Positions 16,831 to 24,580 of a DNA stretch of 46,710 nucleotides are shown one piece after another. This DNA comes from Phycisphaerae bacterium (GTDB lineage: Bacteria > Planctomycetota > Phycisphaerae > UBA1845). The notes beneath the pieces were generated by a model. That model made no database searches. It saw only the letters and a program-made list of their open reading frames with translations, and was not told where the DNA came from. Location: positions 1-46,710 of the forward strand of contig JAGLWJ010000275.1 of assembly GCA_023133475.1 (NCBI GenBank), in the 5' to 3' direction. Both the position numbers and the translations under genes were made by a program. How positions within the stretch are numbered: the stretch's first letter is position 1; each line of letters opens with the position of its first letter.

Positions 16831-17937
16831 ATGCAGAATCTGACACGTGCACACGACGAGCTCTTCCGCCGAGGGCCGGACGAACGGTTCAAGACGTTCG
16901 ACGACCTCTGGCGGTGTTGCCGTGATGTCAAGGAAGGATCAACAGACCGCTGGCACCCGCCGGCAGGAATCGGAGTCGAACCGCATGGCGGCCGGCTCCG
17001 GCTGACGCTGGCGGACGAAGGCATATTCCAGTTGAACGACTGGAGCTTCTCGCAGTTGTGCTCACTTGCCGGCGCCAGCAAGGAAACGGTGAACAAGCTC
17101 ACGCCTGACACCGCCAGTCTCGTCTTCACCGAGATGATGCCACGTGGGTCCAAACCGCTGCAAGTGTTTACCCGCTCCAACGGGTCGGGCGACATGGTTC
17201 GTTCGATCCACGGCGCGAGCTACACGAGGTTGTTCGACGTGGACCTGCTTTCCATGGTTCGCGAGTTCGCGACTGATTTCCAGCCGCCGCAGGAGGCGGC
17301 GCCGTTTGAAGGCGACGCCGAGGCGCCCGCCGAGAGCGCATCGGACACACCATCCGATCGCTCTTCCGGCGGCGGTGGCACCGGCCTGTACCGCGGGGAG
17401 CAGGACATGTTCTGCTTCCTGATCGACCCGGTCGGATGGGCGGAAATCAACGGCGAGGCTTTCGCGCCTGGGTTCTTCCTCTGGAACTCCGAGGTTGGAA
17501 AGCGTTCCGTGGGCGTTCAGACGTTCTGGTTCCAGGCAGTATGCCAGAACCATATCGTCTGGGACGCCGTGGAAGTCGGCGAGTTCAGCCGCAAGCACAC
17601 GGCCAATGTCCACGAGGCGTTCGACGAGATCCGGCGGATCATCGAACGGCTGGCCGCCAGGCGCGACAAGCGCCGGGACGGATTTGTTCGCGTGATCAAG
17701 AAGGCCATGGAGACCAGGGTTGGCAAGAGCGCGGACGAAATCGTCAAGATGCTCAGCCAGAAGGGCATAACACGTTCCCTGGCCAAGCAGGCGCTTGAAC
17801 TCGCGAAGCGAGACGGCGTATTCACCATCTTCTCGCTGGTCGACGCTCTGACGCGAATCTCCGGTCAGTGCAAGTACGCCGGCGACCGCGCGGACGTGGA
17901 TGCCAAGGCATCCTCGCTGCTTGCTCTCGCGGTCTGA
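16831..17937 (+). CDS. DUF932-like phage/plasmid protein
   Basis: A 368-residue cytoplasmic protein with the pattern of the DUF932 ('phage/plasmid-like protein') family. Recognisable stretches are VFTRSNGSGDMVRSIHGASYTRLFD (about 112-136), then a Gly/Ser-rich variable insert near 170-190, RGEQDMFCFLIDP near 190, WNSEVGKRSVGVQTFWFQAVCQNHIVWD and RKHTANV. Such proteins are common on plasmids, phages and integrative elements; the molecular function is not established. The start is supported by AAGGAAAT 5-7 bases before the ATG. It is transcribed away from the integrase. Confidence 0.75.
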   Translation: MQNLTRAHDELFRRGPDERFKTFDDLWRCCRDVKEGSTDRWHPPAGIGVEPHGGRLRLTLADEGIFQLNDWSFSQLCSLAGASKETVNKLTPDTASLVFTEMMPRGSKPLQVFTRSNGSGDMVRSIHGASYTRLFDVDLLSMVREFATDFQPPQEAAPFEGDAEAPAESASDTPSDRSSGGGGTGLYRGEQDMFCFLIDPVGWAEINGEAFAPGFFLWNSEVGKRSVGVQTFWFQAVCQNHIVWDAVEVGEFSRKHTANVHEAFDEIRRIIERLAARRDKRRDGFVRVIKKAMETRVGKSADEIVKMLSQKGITRSLAKQALELAKRDGVFTIFSLVDALTRISGQCKYAGDRADVDAKASSLLALAV

Positions 17938-18529
17938 CGGTTCCGGCGACGCATGTCGCCGTTCGGTTGTTACGAGGCTCACGCACCACCGAGCCTCCCT
18001 CTTGCATTTGTGTTCGGATGCCGACCGGGTCCAGCCCGCGACGCCAGCTCGAACGCGGTTTGATTAAGAACCGAAAAGTGTGCTAGGTTCGGGTATGGAT
18101 GAATTGAAGCTACCAGCAATCTGCTTTCACTGCCGCCGACGATTGTCGCCAGGCTCGCTCTACCACCGTTGGCCACAATACATGCTGTGGTTCGTACAGG
18201 TAGTCCTGACAAGCATCGTCATCGGCGCGTACTTCGGCCTGTAAATGGCTTTGCCCGCCCCCGGCCGCCGGCAATAACGCGCACTTTGCCAACCGAGATT
18301 AGAAAGGGGCGTTTGCCAAGGCCGGGGAGCGCAGAGCTATTTGTAGTCTGAGGTGGCGAGCAGAGAATCGCGTCGGCCATCGCCGCAGAGCGGCCGGCAT
18401 ACCCGTGCAGCCCCAGCGACGACAGACGACGCTCGACACGCGAATCACGTCCGTGTCGTGCTCTGCTCCCGCGCTTCAGGCTCCGTGGTCCGCCGGATCG
18501 CTCGTTTCGTCGTTGTTCGCCGGTTTGTC
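17938..18529. other. 592-base intergenic stretch with one possible small gene
   Basis: It lies between the convergent DUF932-like gene and the leftward membrane-protein gene. Apart from the possible 49-residue ORF at 18095-18244 I see no supported gene. No hairpin followed by a T-run was found on either strand. Confidence 0.4.
18095..18244 (+). CDS. Possible 49-residue small membrane protein with a Cys-x2-Cys knuckle
   Basis: A small open frame from ATG at 18095 to TAA at 18242-18244. The N-terminal part contains CFHCRRR (residues 10-16), and the C-terminal part is a hydrophobic helix of about 18 residues (MLWFVQVVLTSIVIGAYFG), so the product could be a single-pass membrane peptide. No good Shine-Dalgarno precedes it. 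The coherent hydrophobic segment argues for a real gene, but the evidence is thin. Confidence 0.3.
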   Translation: MDELKLPAICFHCRRRLSPGSLYHRWPQYMLWFVQVVLTSIVIGAYFGL

Positions 18530-19141
18530 TTACGCCGCTTCGGCTTGGGTTCCTGAGTCGTCAACTCGGTCGCGGCTGCACCGTGTCCGTTCGTCATCAC
18601 TAACCTCGCTTTCTTTCGTGCCAAGAAGGAACGCCGCTCGCGTGTAGTAGTTCCGTAGCGTGTCTCGCGAGCCAGCCCAGTAGAGCAGTCCGACCGCGAG
18701 AATCCCGCAGTCCAATGGGTCCAGTTCGGTTACGCATCTTCCGGAGGCCGCCAAGCGGGCCGCGGCGAGCCAGAGCATCGCGACCAGCATGTTCCCGTAG
18801 AACTGGTAGTAGCGGTAATGGTTCTCCACCAGCGCCTCGAAGGCCCCGAGCCGCTCCTGCAGCTTTGAATCGTCCCACGCCGGCCTGTTGATGCCGGTCC
18901 AATGGTGCAGGCTGTCGATGACAGCCCAGCGAATCGTGCTCGCCGTCAGGCCGGCGGCTACCGAGGCGAGGGTGACGTACAGGAAGCCGCCCACCGTGGC
19001 GGAGTTGCCTGCGGTCACCGACGACGCGACGAGCCAGCCCCGCACGGTCGGCGAGAAGTGGCTGACTCCCCACAGGCTGACGAACCCCGGCAGAACATAG
19101 GCGATGAGGAAGCCGAAGTTCTGGCCGGAGACTTCCCTCAC
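18530..19141 (-). CDS. Multi-pass membrane protein of unknown function, GTG start
   Basis: A 203-residue hydrophobic protein with about four to five membrane segments (near 9-28, 48-72, 112-132 and 146-162), a His/Trp/Tyr-rich soluble loop around 78-112 and a charged C-terminal tail. The start is GTG at 19139-19141, preceded by GGAGGAGGG at a workable distance. I do not recognise a family. It is read leftwards. An AT-rich pair of direct repeats (19239-19268) lies about 100 bases upstream and may contain its promoter. Confidence 0.6.
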   Translation of the reverse strand: MREVSGQNFGFLIAYVLPGFVSLWGVSHFSPTVRGWLVASSVTAGNSATVGGFLYVTLASVAAGLTASTIRWAVIDSLHHWTGINRPAWDDSKLQERLGAFEALVENHYRYYQFYGNMLVAMLWLAAARLAASGRCVTELDPLDCGILAVGLLYWAGSRDTLRNYYTRAAFLLGTKESEVSDDERTRCSRDRVDDSGTQAEAA

Positions 19142-19238
19142 GGCCCCCCTCCTCCGGGGGACCGGCGAGCACCAGATTCTGACGAGTGGCCGCCAAAGGG
19201 CGCCTCCTCTCTGCTGTGGCGGTGGCCCACCGCCTCTT

Positions 19239-19268
19239 TACATAAGATCATATGCATATTACATAAGA
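19239..19268. promoter_or_regulatory. AT-rich direct repeats around a palindrome, probable regulator site
   Basis: TACATAAGA occurs at 19239-19247 and 19260-19268. The copies are 21 bases apart, which puts them on the same face of the helix. Between them lies the 10-base palindrome ATATGCATAT (19250-19259). The island is sharply AT-rich in GC-rich surroundings and sits between two leftward genes, as an operator or promoter would. The core ACATAAG also occurs in the integrase-proximal inverted repeat. Confidence 0.45.
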
Positions 19269-19294
19269 CATCAAGCCCAAAAAAGAATGTTGGT

Positions 19295-19561
19295 TCAGTC
19301 CCTCGGACGCCGGACCGGCGGCGGGCCCGGCAGAATCCAGATCCTGCCCGACTCGCCCGTTTCCGAGTCCTGAAAGTACAGGTCGACACCTTCCTCCCGG
19401 GCCTTGAGTAGATCGTTGTAAACCATTATGGCCTCACGAATTACCTCAGCAACCGACTCCTTGCCCGTGAGTTTCTGGAGCCGCTTGAGGTCCTTGAGGG
19501 ACCCGTCCGGGAGCCACAGTGTGAATCGGGTTTTCTCGGCTCCGGCGTGTCGAGGGCTCAT
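19295..19561 (-). CDS. Ribbon-helix-helix (CopG-like) small protein
   Basis: An 88-residue protein with a probable RHH fold. A strand, TRFTLWLPDGSL (about 11-22), is followed by two helices covering KDLKRLQKLTGKESVAEVIREAIMVYNDLL (23-52), the typical pattern of DNA-binding antitoxins and plasmid regulators. The C-terminal tail is Pro/Arg-rich. No toxin-like partner is adjacent. The upstream palindrome at 19591-19605 is a likely autoregulatory operator. The first 24 codons and the upstream region are duplicated at 20340-20470 as a broken copy. Confidence 0.65.
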   Translation of the reverse strand: MSPRHAGAEKTRFTLWLPDGSLKDLKRLQKLTGKESVAEVIREAIMVYNDLLKAREEGVDLYFQDSETGESGRIWILPGPPPVRRPRD

Positions 19562-19590
19562 TGGTCAGCTCCGCTGGAAGATAGATGGGT

Positions 19591-19605
19591 AAATGGTATG
19601 CATTT
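19591..19605. promoter_or_regulatory. Palindromic operator candidate upstream of the RHH gene
   Basis: AAATGGTATGCATTT, with AAATG and CATTT arms on the coding strand about a 5-base centre, sits 30 bases upstream of the RHH start. The same 15 bases are kept at 20443-20457 upstream of the broken RHH copy, while nearby positions vary. RHH proteins commonly bind such short inverted repeats. Autoregulation is inferred. Confidence 0.45.
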
Positions 19606-19652
19606 CCGGCACACCGTGCAACTTGCGTGCAGCGGACAACCGAGAGCACCCT

Positions 19653-19973
19653 TCAGAACGGCTGATCGAGGTAGTCTCGTGGATTGGCCGGGTTCAGGCC
19701 GTCCGGCATGTTGTTGAGGGCGGGCGTAACCGGCCCGCTGGCAATGAACCAGGTTCCGTCGCCGCGGTCCCCCAAGTCAACGCGGATGAGCACGGCACCA
19801 TTAGGCGATCGAAACTCGATTTCTGCATCCCAGCTGAACACCGGCGGCCCGTTTGGCTCTTCTGAGGCAGGCTCCGGCTGCAACTCGACGGCCTTGAGGC
19901 CAACATGGCCCTCCATTGCCTTGATCAGCTCCTCTTTCGACATCCGCCAGTGCTGCCGCGGTTTGTCTTCCAT
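19653..19973 (-). CDS. Small hypothetical protein, 106 residues
   Basis: The open frame extends to 20309, but the ATG at 19971-19973 is clearly the start. AGGAGG lies 6 bases before it, and the upstream part is repeat-derived DNA (copy A). The product is acidic and soluble. An N-terminal helical segment (RMSKEELIKAMEGHVGLKAVEL, about 10-31) precedes a beta-rich part with EIEFRSPNGAVLIRVDLGD near 60-78. No signal peptide or known motif is seen. It is followed after 91 bases by the RHH gene in the same direction. Confidence 0.6.
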   Translation of the reverse strand: MEDKPRQHWRMSKEELIKAMEGHVGLKAVELQPEPASEEPNGPPVFSWDAEIEFRSPNGAVLIRVDLGDRGDGTWFIASGPVTPALNNMPDGLNPANPRDYLDQPF

Positions 19974-20020
19974 CGGTGCCTCCTGCACAGCATTCGGGGT
20001 GTTGAGACCTTCTCGCTCGC

Positions 20021-20335
20021 AGTCACGCGGACCGGCTGGGGTGGTCCGGCAGCGATACCGGTGGGCTGCGCTGCTCGCGAGAGCGAAACAAACCGGGTGG
20101 TTCGCGGTCTGCCGTATAAAGCTGTCGTCGTCGGGTCCTCGCCCCGCGGAGGCCGCCAGGCCCTTTGGACCCGACGAGGACGGCTTAGGCAGGCCGCTTC
20201 TGGCCGGGGCATGACACGGGGCTCCCCTGGTCTGCCGGTAATGCCCGAGTCGGAGGGCTCCTCTTCTCACTTGATCCCAGGGACGACGGCGCGAGCATGC
20301 CGAGTTCAACCATGACCGAGTTCAACCATGACATC
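20021..20335. repeat. Direct repeat copy A (about 310 bases)
   Basis: It matches copy B at 21885-22190 at an offset of 1864 bases, with roughly 90 percent identity by eye and one small indel near 20281. It contains the stem-loop at 20121-20184. Its right end corresponds to the last codons of the coiled-coil gene in copy B. It ends in a 16-base tandem duplication (CGAGTTCAACCATGAC at 20301-20316 and 20317-20332) that copy B lacks. Confidence 0.85.
20121..20184 (-). terminator. Long stem-loop in repeat copy A, terminator-like on the minus strand
   Basis: Arms of 18 bases (20121-20138 and 20167-20184) pair with one G-U and one G-G mismatch around a 28-base loop. Read on the minus strand, the stem is followed by TTTATA. 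Differences from copy B are mostly tolerated by pairing, which suggests a selected structure. The U-run is short, so intrinsic termination is only a possibility. Confidence 0.4.
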
Positions 20336-20470
20336 GCCGAGGTCCTTGAGAGACGTGTCCGGGAGCCAAAGCGTGAATCCTGTCTTCTCGGCTCCGGCCT
20401 GTCGTGGACTCATTGGTCAGCTCCGCTGGACGATAGATGGGTAAATGGTATGCATTTCCGGCGTACCAGG
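20306..20470 (-). pseudogene. Chimeric broken copy of the RHH gene
   Basis: The region 20338-20470 is a diverged copy of 19488-19617: the first 24 codons of the RHH gene plus its upstream operator region. After SLKDL the frame runs into sequence from the end of the coiled-coil gene (DVMVELG) and stops at 20306, giving 35 codons from the ATG at 20413. The two RHH helices are missing, so it cannot make a functional RHH protein. The join at GAGGTCCTTGAG near 20340 marks a recombination event. Confidence 0.7.
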
Positions 20471-20574
20471 CAAGCCACGTACGCGGACCGTTCAAAGGCT
20501 GGGGCGTCGGCGATGATATGTGGTGAAGCCTGTCGAATCGCCTGGAACGCCGAAAGAGGAGCGCGCTGCGTGGC

Positions 20575-21807
20575 TTACGGACCGTCAAAGTCCATCTGAA
20601 AAACTGCAAAGTCAGCCAAATCACTGTCACCGTCCACGTCGAGGTCAGCGCAGGCGCATGGATCGCCCACCGGATTCTCCGGCCCCTCGAAACAGGCAAC
20701 GAAGGTACTTAGGTCAGTAAGGTCCACGTAGCCATTGGCATCGCAATCGCTGCAGGAAACCGCCCACAACCTCCACGTATCGTCGAATTGGTCCTCGCCA
20801 TTGCTTCCACCGTAGAGAGTACCCGCGTTCAAGAGGTTGTGTGACACGAGCCGGGCTCCTGCCAGTGCAGGCAACGGGTCGCCCAGTGGCTGCAACTGTG
20901 ACCACTGCATACCGTCCCACATCCATGTGTCGTTAAAGTACGTAGCATCTGGCCAGCCGTATACTCCACCCACTAGAAGCGTGCCGCCGAAGTCGGTGGA
21001 GTAGGCCATCGTCATATGGCGGCGTTCTGAGGGACCAGCCACGGTTCGCTCCAGCCATTGTGTACCATCCCATTCCCAGGTATCGCCTAAGTTTTCGAAT
21101 CCCTGCCCAAACTCTCCACCGTATCCTCCGAACAGAACAGCGACTTGTCGTGTGTCATCAAACGCCATCCCGTGTGAGCGCCGGGCGCATGGTCCTTCAA
21201 CAACCCGCTGTTGCCAACTGGTGCCGTCCCATACCCAGGTGTCGTTGTAGAGCCATTCTTCTTCTCCGGATCCTCCGGTGTCCCATATGCCTCCGAATAG
21301 TACGCACTCCTGTCGGATGCCGTCGTAGACCATGCGCGCGCTCCAGCGATCCGTCGGCCCTGAAGTCGCAACTTGGGCCCAGGCGGTGCCATCCCACTCC
21401 CATGTATCCCCAAGTGCAGCGTCATTGTTGTCGTGCCCACCATGCAGGACGACGACGCCCCGTACTGCATCGAAGGCCGCCGCGCTATCCTGTCGCGCAG
21501 TGGGGCCTGTTGTAGCTCTGAGTGTCCACGTTGAGCCATCGTATTCCCACGTGTCACCCACCTTCTGTCCACTCGATGCCTCTACCCCGCCAAACAAAAC
21601 GACCACGTCACGAGTGCCATCATACGCGAGAATCATGTTGCTGCGAGGTGACGGACCAACCGTTGAAACGTCCAGCCAGCCTGGACAGGTGCCAGAGCCA
21701 TCTGCCCGAACATCTGTGGGGAGCGAGCTGAAGACCGTCAAACCTGCGACCACGAACGCGGCTGAGGGAATCATGAAAACGGTTCGGCTGCCTGCTGGGT
21801 TGGTCAT
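20575..21807 (-). CDS. Secreted kelch-repeat protein with dockerin-like C-terminus
   Basis: A 410-residue exported protein. An N-terminal signal sequence (about 1-35, hydrophobic core FMIPSAAFVVAGLTVF) is followed by about six kelch-like repeats over roughly 50-350, each with a VLFGG-type strand and a DTWEWDG or DTWVWDG turn, predicting a beta-propeller. Residues about 351-410 carry two Asp/Asn-rich loops (DCDANGYVDLTDL and DLDVDGDSDLADF) like dockerin type I or EF-hand calcium loops, a tail frequent in planctomycete secreted proteins. It lies between two direct repeats. Its presence inside a mobile element is unexplained; it may be passenger cargo. Confidence 0.8.
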   Translation of the reverse strand: MTNPAGSRTVFMIPSAAFVVAGLTVFSSLPTDVRADGSGTCPGWLDVSTVGPSPRSNMILAYDGTRDVVVLFGGVEASSGQKVGDTWEYDGSTWTLRATTGPTARQDSAAAFDAVRGVVVLHGGHDNNDAALGDTWEWDGTAWAQVATSGPTDRWSARMVYDGIRQECVLFGGIWDTGGSGEEEWLYNDTWVWDGTSWQQRVVEGPCARRSHGMAFDDTRQVAVLFGGYGGEFGQGFENLGDTWEWDGTQWLERTVAGPSERRHMTMAYSTDFGGTLLVGGVYGWPDATYFNDTWMWDGMQWSQLQPLGDPLPALAGARLVSHNLLNAGTLYGGSNGEDQFDDTWRLWAVSCSDCDANGYVDLTDLSTFVACFEGPENPVGDPCACADLDVDGDSDLADFAVFQMDFDGP

Positions 21808-21884
21808 CTGTCTCCTCGTTGCTCACGTGTCCTGGTAACACGCCGAGAGCTATATCCTAGCAGTTTGTGGATGTGCGGATCAAG

Positions 21885-22190
21885 AGTCACGCGGACCGGC
21901 TGGAGCGGTCCGGCAACGATACCGGTGGGCTGCGCTGCTCGCGAAAGCGAAACACACCGGGTGGGTCGCGGTCTGCCGTATAAAGCCGTCCTCGTCGGGT
22001 CCTCGCCCCGCGAAGGCCGCCAGGCCCTTGGGACTCGACGAGGACGGCTTAGGCAGGCCGCTTCTGGCCGGGGCATGACACGGGACTCCCCTGGTCTGCC
22101 GGTAATGCCCGAGTCGGAGGGCTCCTCTTCTGACTCGATCCCAGGGGACTACGGCGCGAGCATGCCGAGTTCGACCATGACGTCGCCGAG
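21885..22190. repeat. Direct repeat copy B (about 310 bases)
   Basis: It covers the last codons of the coiled-coil gene (stop at 22149-22151) and its downstream region, and is repeated as copy A at 20021-20335. The two copies flank the kelch gene and the RHH fragment. Homologous recombination between them could delete the intervening 1.86 kb. Confidence 0.85.
21985..22048 (-). terminator. Long stem-loop in repeat copy B, downstream of the coiled-coil gene
   Basis: 18-base arms (21985-22002 and 22031-22048) pair with a single G-U, around a 28-base loop that can itself pair. On the minus strand the stem is followed by TTTATA and lies about 100-165 bases after the coiled-coil gene stop. It may therefore end transcription of the leftward transfer operon or stabilise its 3' end. 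Confidence 0.45.
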
Positions 22191-23483
22191 CTCGTTCAGG
22201 TAGTCCTGGGCTTTCTGGAGCTGCTCGCGATCTTCCGGCGACATGCGGTTGAAGTAGGACGCGAAGCCCCAGCGCGGGCGTTCCTTGTCCTCCTGCTTCT
22301 TCGTGCCCAGTCGGTGGAGCTTAGTGAGCCCCTTCACGGTGGGCTGGAGCGCCCCGGTTGCCCGGAGGGCAGCGAGCGATACCCCTGTTTTCCTCGCGCC
22401 GGTCTTCTTGCCCGGCTGCGAGTAGGCCGGCGTGATAAACGGAGCCAGCAGAGCTTGGACCTCGGGGCTGCGCGCCTTGGCCTTCAGTTCCTCATGCTGG
22501 GCCGCGCCCAACTGGCTATCGCGTGCCAGCTTCGACTCGATGTCCGCGACATCGCGCTTGGTCTTGGCCTCGGCACGCATGCGTTCAAGCTCGGCCATGG
22601 CATCATCGTAGGCCACTTCGGCAGCGATGCGACGGGCTTCCTCCTCTTGTTTCATTCGTTTGAGTCTGATCTCGAAGTCGATTCTCATCCGCTCGATTTC
22701 GGCTTGGGCTTCCTTGCGGATGCGATCGCGTTCCTCTTCGACGAGGTCGAGCTGCGCGGCGCGAGTGGCGTCGATGAGGATCTTCTGCGATTCTCCCTCG
22801 GCGAGCTCATGGCCGAGGATTTTGGAATCGGCGAGAAGCTGATGCCAACGAGCACGGTAGTCCTGTATCGCCTTTGCCAGCGTCTTGGCCTTGGAGAGGT
22901 CGATCTCGGTGGGTGCTTTCGCGAGGATCGTATCCAGGGTGGATTCCTGCACGACCAGTCGCGGCAGGCGATCCTTCGCCCAGAAAGCAAGCTCGTCGGC
23001 CTCCTCCTCGATATCCTCGTAATCGCTCAGCAGAAACCCCAGGTCAGCACGCTTTCGCTCATCCCGGAGGCGCTGGACGATTGCCGACACCGTGGCGACT
23101 TGCAGTTTGACCTCGTCCAGCGACACGGCGGGGCTCTTGTCCAGTTCCAGATAGGCGATGAAGCCCCCCGGGTCATGGGCCAGGCGCTTGCCCTCGTCGT
23201 TTGTCAGAAGAGCCTGCATACGGCGGGAGAGTGTCTCGGCCTTCTGAGCAAGCGTGGCAAGAAGATCACTCGTCCCCTGGACCTCGGCGGTGAACTGGTC
23301 GAAGGCGTGTCGCGTGTGCTGTCGCTGCTGCTTTTCAATGCGCTCCTTGAGTTCGCGCTCCAGGGATTGGATTTTTCGCTCGTCCTTGGTCACCTCTTCC
23401 TGAGCGAAGGAGGCCGGAACGCCGGTGGCAACGAATAAGGCGAGAGCGAAGAGCACGACGGTTGCGTTTCTTCCGAGGGCCAT
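22149..23483 (-). CDS. Exported coiled-coil protein at the end of the mobilisation operon
   Basis: A 444-residue protein that starts at ATG 23481-23483, with AAGGAG about 9 bases upstream; the frame is open further up, but this start gives a clear signal peptide (hydrophobic LFALALFVATGVPASFAQ). From about 30 to 360 it is highly charged and heptad-like (EIERMRIDFEIRLKRMKQEE and similar), predicting long coiled coils. It starts one base after the upstream membrane-protein stop. The family is not recognised. A periplasmic or membrane-linked structural role next to the transfer genes is inferred from context only. Confidence 0.65.
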   Translation of the reverse strand: MALGRNATVVLFALALFVATGVPASFAQEEVTKDERKIQSLERELKERIEKQQRQHTRHAFDQFTAEVQGTSDLLATLAQKAETLSRRMQALLTNDEGKRLAHDPGGFIAYLELDKSPAVSLDEVKLQVATVSAIVQRLRDERKRADLGFLLSDYEDIEEEADELAFWAKDRLPRLVVQESTLDTILAKAPTEIDLSKAKTLAKAIQDYRARWHQLLADSKILGHELAEGESQKILIDATRAAQLDLVEEERDRIRKEAQAEIERMRIDFEIRLKRMKQEEEARRIAAEVAYDDAMAELERMRAEAKTKRDVADIESKLARDSQLGAAQHEELKAKARSPEVQALLAPFITPAYSQPGKKTGARKTGVSLAALRATGALQPTVKGLTKLHRLGTKKQEDKERPRWGFASYFNRMSPEDREQLQKAQDYLNELGDVMVELGMLAP

Positions 23484-23484
23484 T

Positions 23485-24483
23485 CTAAGGACTCCTTCCT
23501 TCCAGGCGATGACGAACGAGTGCAGTCCGCACGAAGCGGATGTTGTCGGTCTGAGCTTTGAGTTGTTCCTGTTCCTCTTCGATTGAGTACTGAAGGTCTT
23601 TGAGGGCCGTCCGATCGGCTTCGGTAAGCTGCTTCTCGTCGATGCGCTGGCGAATCTCGGCGAGAATCTTCCGGTTGGCATCAAACTGGGACGGGCCTAC
23701 GTGTGCGTTCAGGATCTGGTTCCAGGCCGCAAGAAACGACTCGTCGGTGACCACGAGAAAATCGACCTCATCGGGCGTGTCGTCGGGCGAGCCGACAATA
23801 CGCTCAAGGGAAAAGCCGACGACCTTCTTGAAGTCGGCTTCGAGACGACGTGAGGCATCTCTGAGCCCTTCTAGCTTCTCTGTAGCCTCGGTATGGGCCT
23901 GCACGATGGCGGTCTCCAGCGCCTGGTACTCGGCCTCCTTCGTTTCGCGGAGTACTTCGGCCTGAGCCTGGACGAGGTTCTTCTCTTCCTGGACAGTTCT
24001 GACCTCGGCCCACTGCTTCAGCGGCTCGCGCAGCACGAACAGGGAAACCAGAACCACGAATGCGACCACCGCGATGGCGGCAACAACGCCCCAGGTATTC
24101 GTTCGCTGCTGCTGTTCGCCTGGAAGCGGATACGGGGCTTCAGGATACGGTCCGCTGGCTTCCACCTGCGGGGGTAGAGCCTGGCTTGGACCTAGCACTG
24201 GTGGCATGCCGGCTTGTTGTCTCAGAGCAGCGTGCCTCTGAGGATCGTCGGACTTGACGAGCCAACCGTCTCCTTCGTGCTTGAACCATGCCGTGTGGCG
24301 GGGGTCTTTCAGCGTTAGGATCTGACCCTCTCCCGCCGGCTTGCTGAGCCGGATGTTGCCAACGTCGAGGTCATCAATAGCAGCGCTTTGCGGGTAGGAT
24401 GTCCCGTCCAATGTCATGGTGCCATCTGGGGCCAATTGGACAGGGCCGTCTTCCCATCCGGCACATGTAATCCAATCATCCAC
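23485..24483 (-). CDS. Single-pass membrane protein with coiled-coil C-terminal half, GTG start
   Basis: A 332-residue protein with GTG at 24481-24483 and GGAGG 8 bases upstream. Residues 1-90 form a small soluble domain, 95-128 is a Pro/Gln-rich linker, 131-151 is a hydrophobic membrane helix, and 155-330 is charged and helical with coiled-coil character. It probably works with the next gene, a second coiled-coil protein that starts one base after this stop. It lies 97 bases downstream of the coupling-protein gene, in the same direction. The family is unknown to me; it may be an envelope component of the transfer machinery. Confidence 0.65.
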   Translation of the reverse strand: MDDWITCAGWEDGPVQLAPDGTMTLDGTSYPQSAAIDDLDVGNIRLSKPAGEGQILTLKDPRHTAWFKHEGDGWLVKSDDPQRHAALRQQAGMPPVLGPSQALPPQVEASGPYPEAPYPLPGEQQQRTNTWGVVAAIAVVAFVVLVSLFVLREPLKQWAEVRTVQEEKNLVQAQAEVLRETKEAEYQALETAIVQAHTEATEKLEGLRDASRRLEADFKKVVGFSLERIVGSPDDTPDEVDFLVVTDESFLAAWNQILNAHVGPSQFDANRKILAEIRQRIDEKQLTEADRTALKDLQYSIEEEQEQLKAQTDNIRFVRTALVRHRLEGRSP

Positions 24484-24580
24484 AGTGGGGGCCTCCAGAG
24501 TCCGCCCAAAACGCCGCTACAGTTGCATCATACCGCAGGATACTGGGGTGGGACAGGCCGTGCCTGGATCCCACTGCGAG

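Noticed and set aside
18600-19196. Alternative 198-codon frame overlapping the membrane-protein gene
   Set aside because: It is Arg/Gly-rich without hydrophobic pattern; the overlapping frame gives a coherent multi-pass membrane protein with a ribosome-binding site.
19653-20309. Full 218-codon version of the small hypothetical gene
   Set aside because: The first 112 codons are repeat-derived sequence; AGGAGG directly before ATG 19973 identifies the real start.
22314-23438. 374-codon open frame antisense to the coiled-coil gene
   Set aside because: The minus-strand gene has a signal peptide, a ribosome-binding site and coupling with its neighbour; the antisense frame has none of these.
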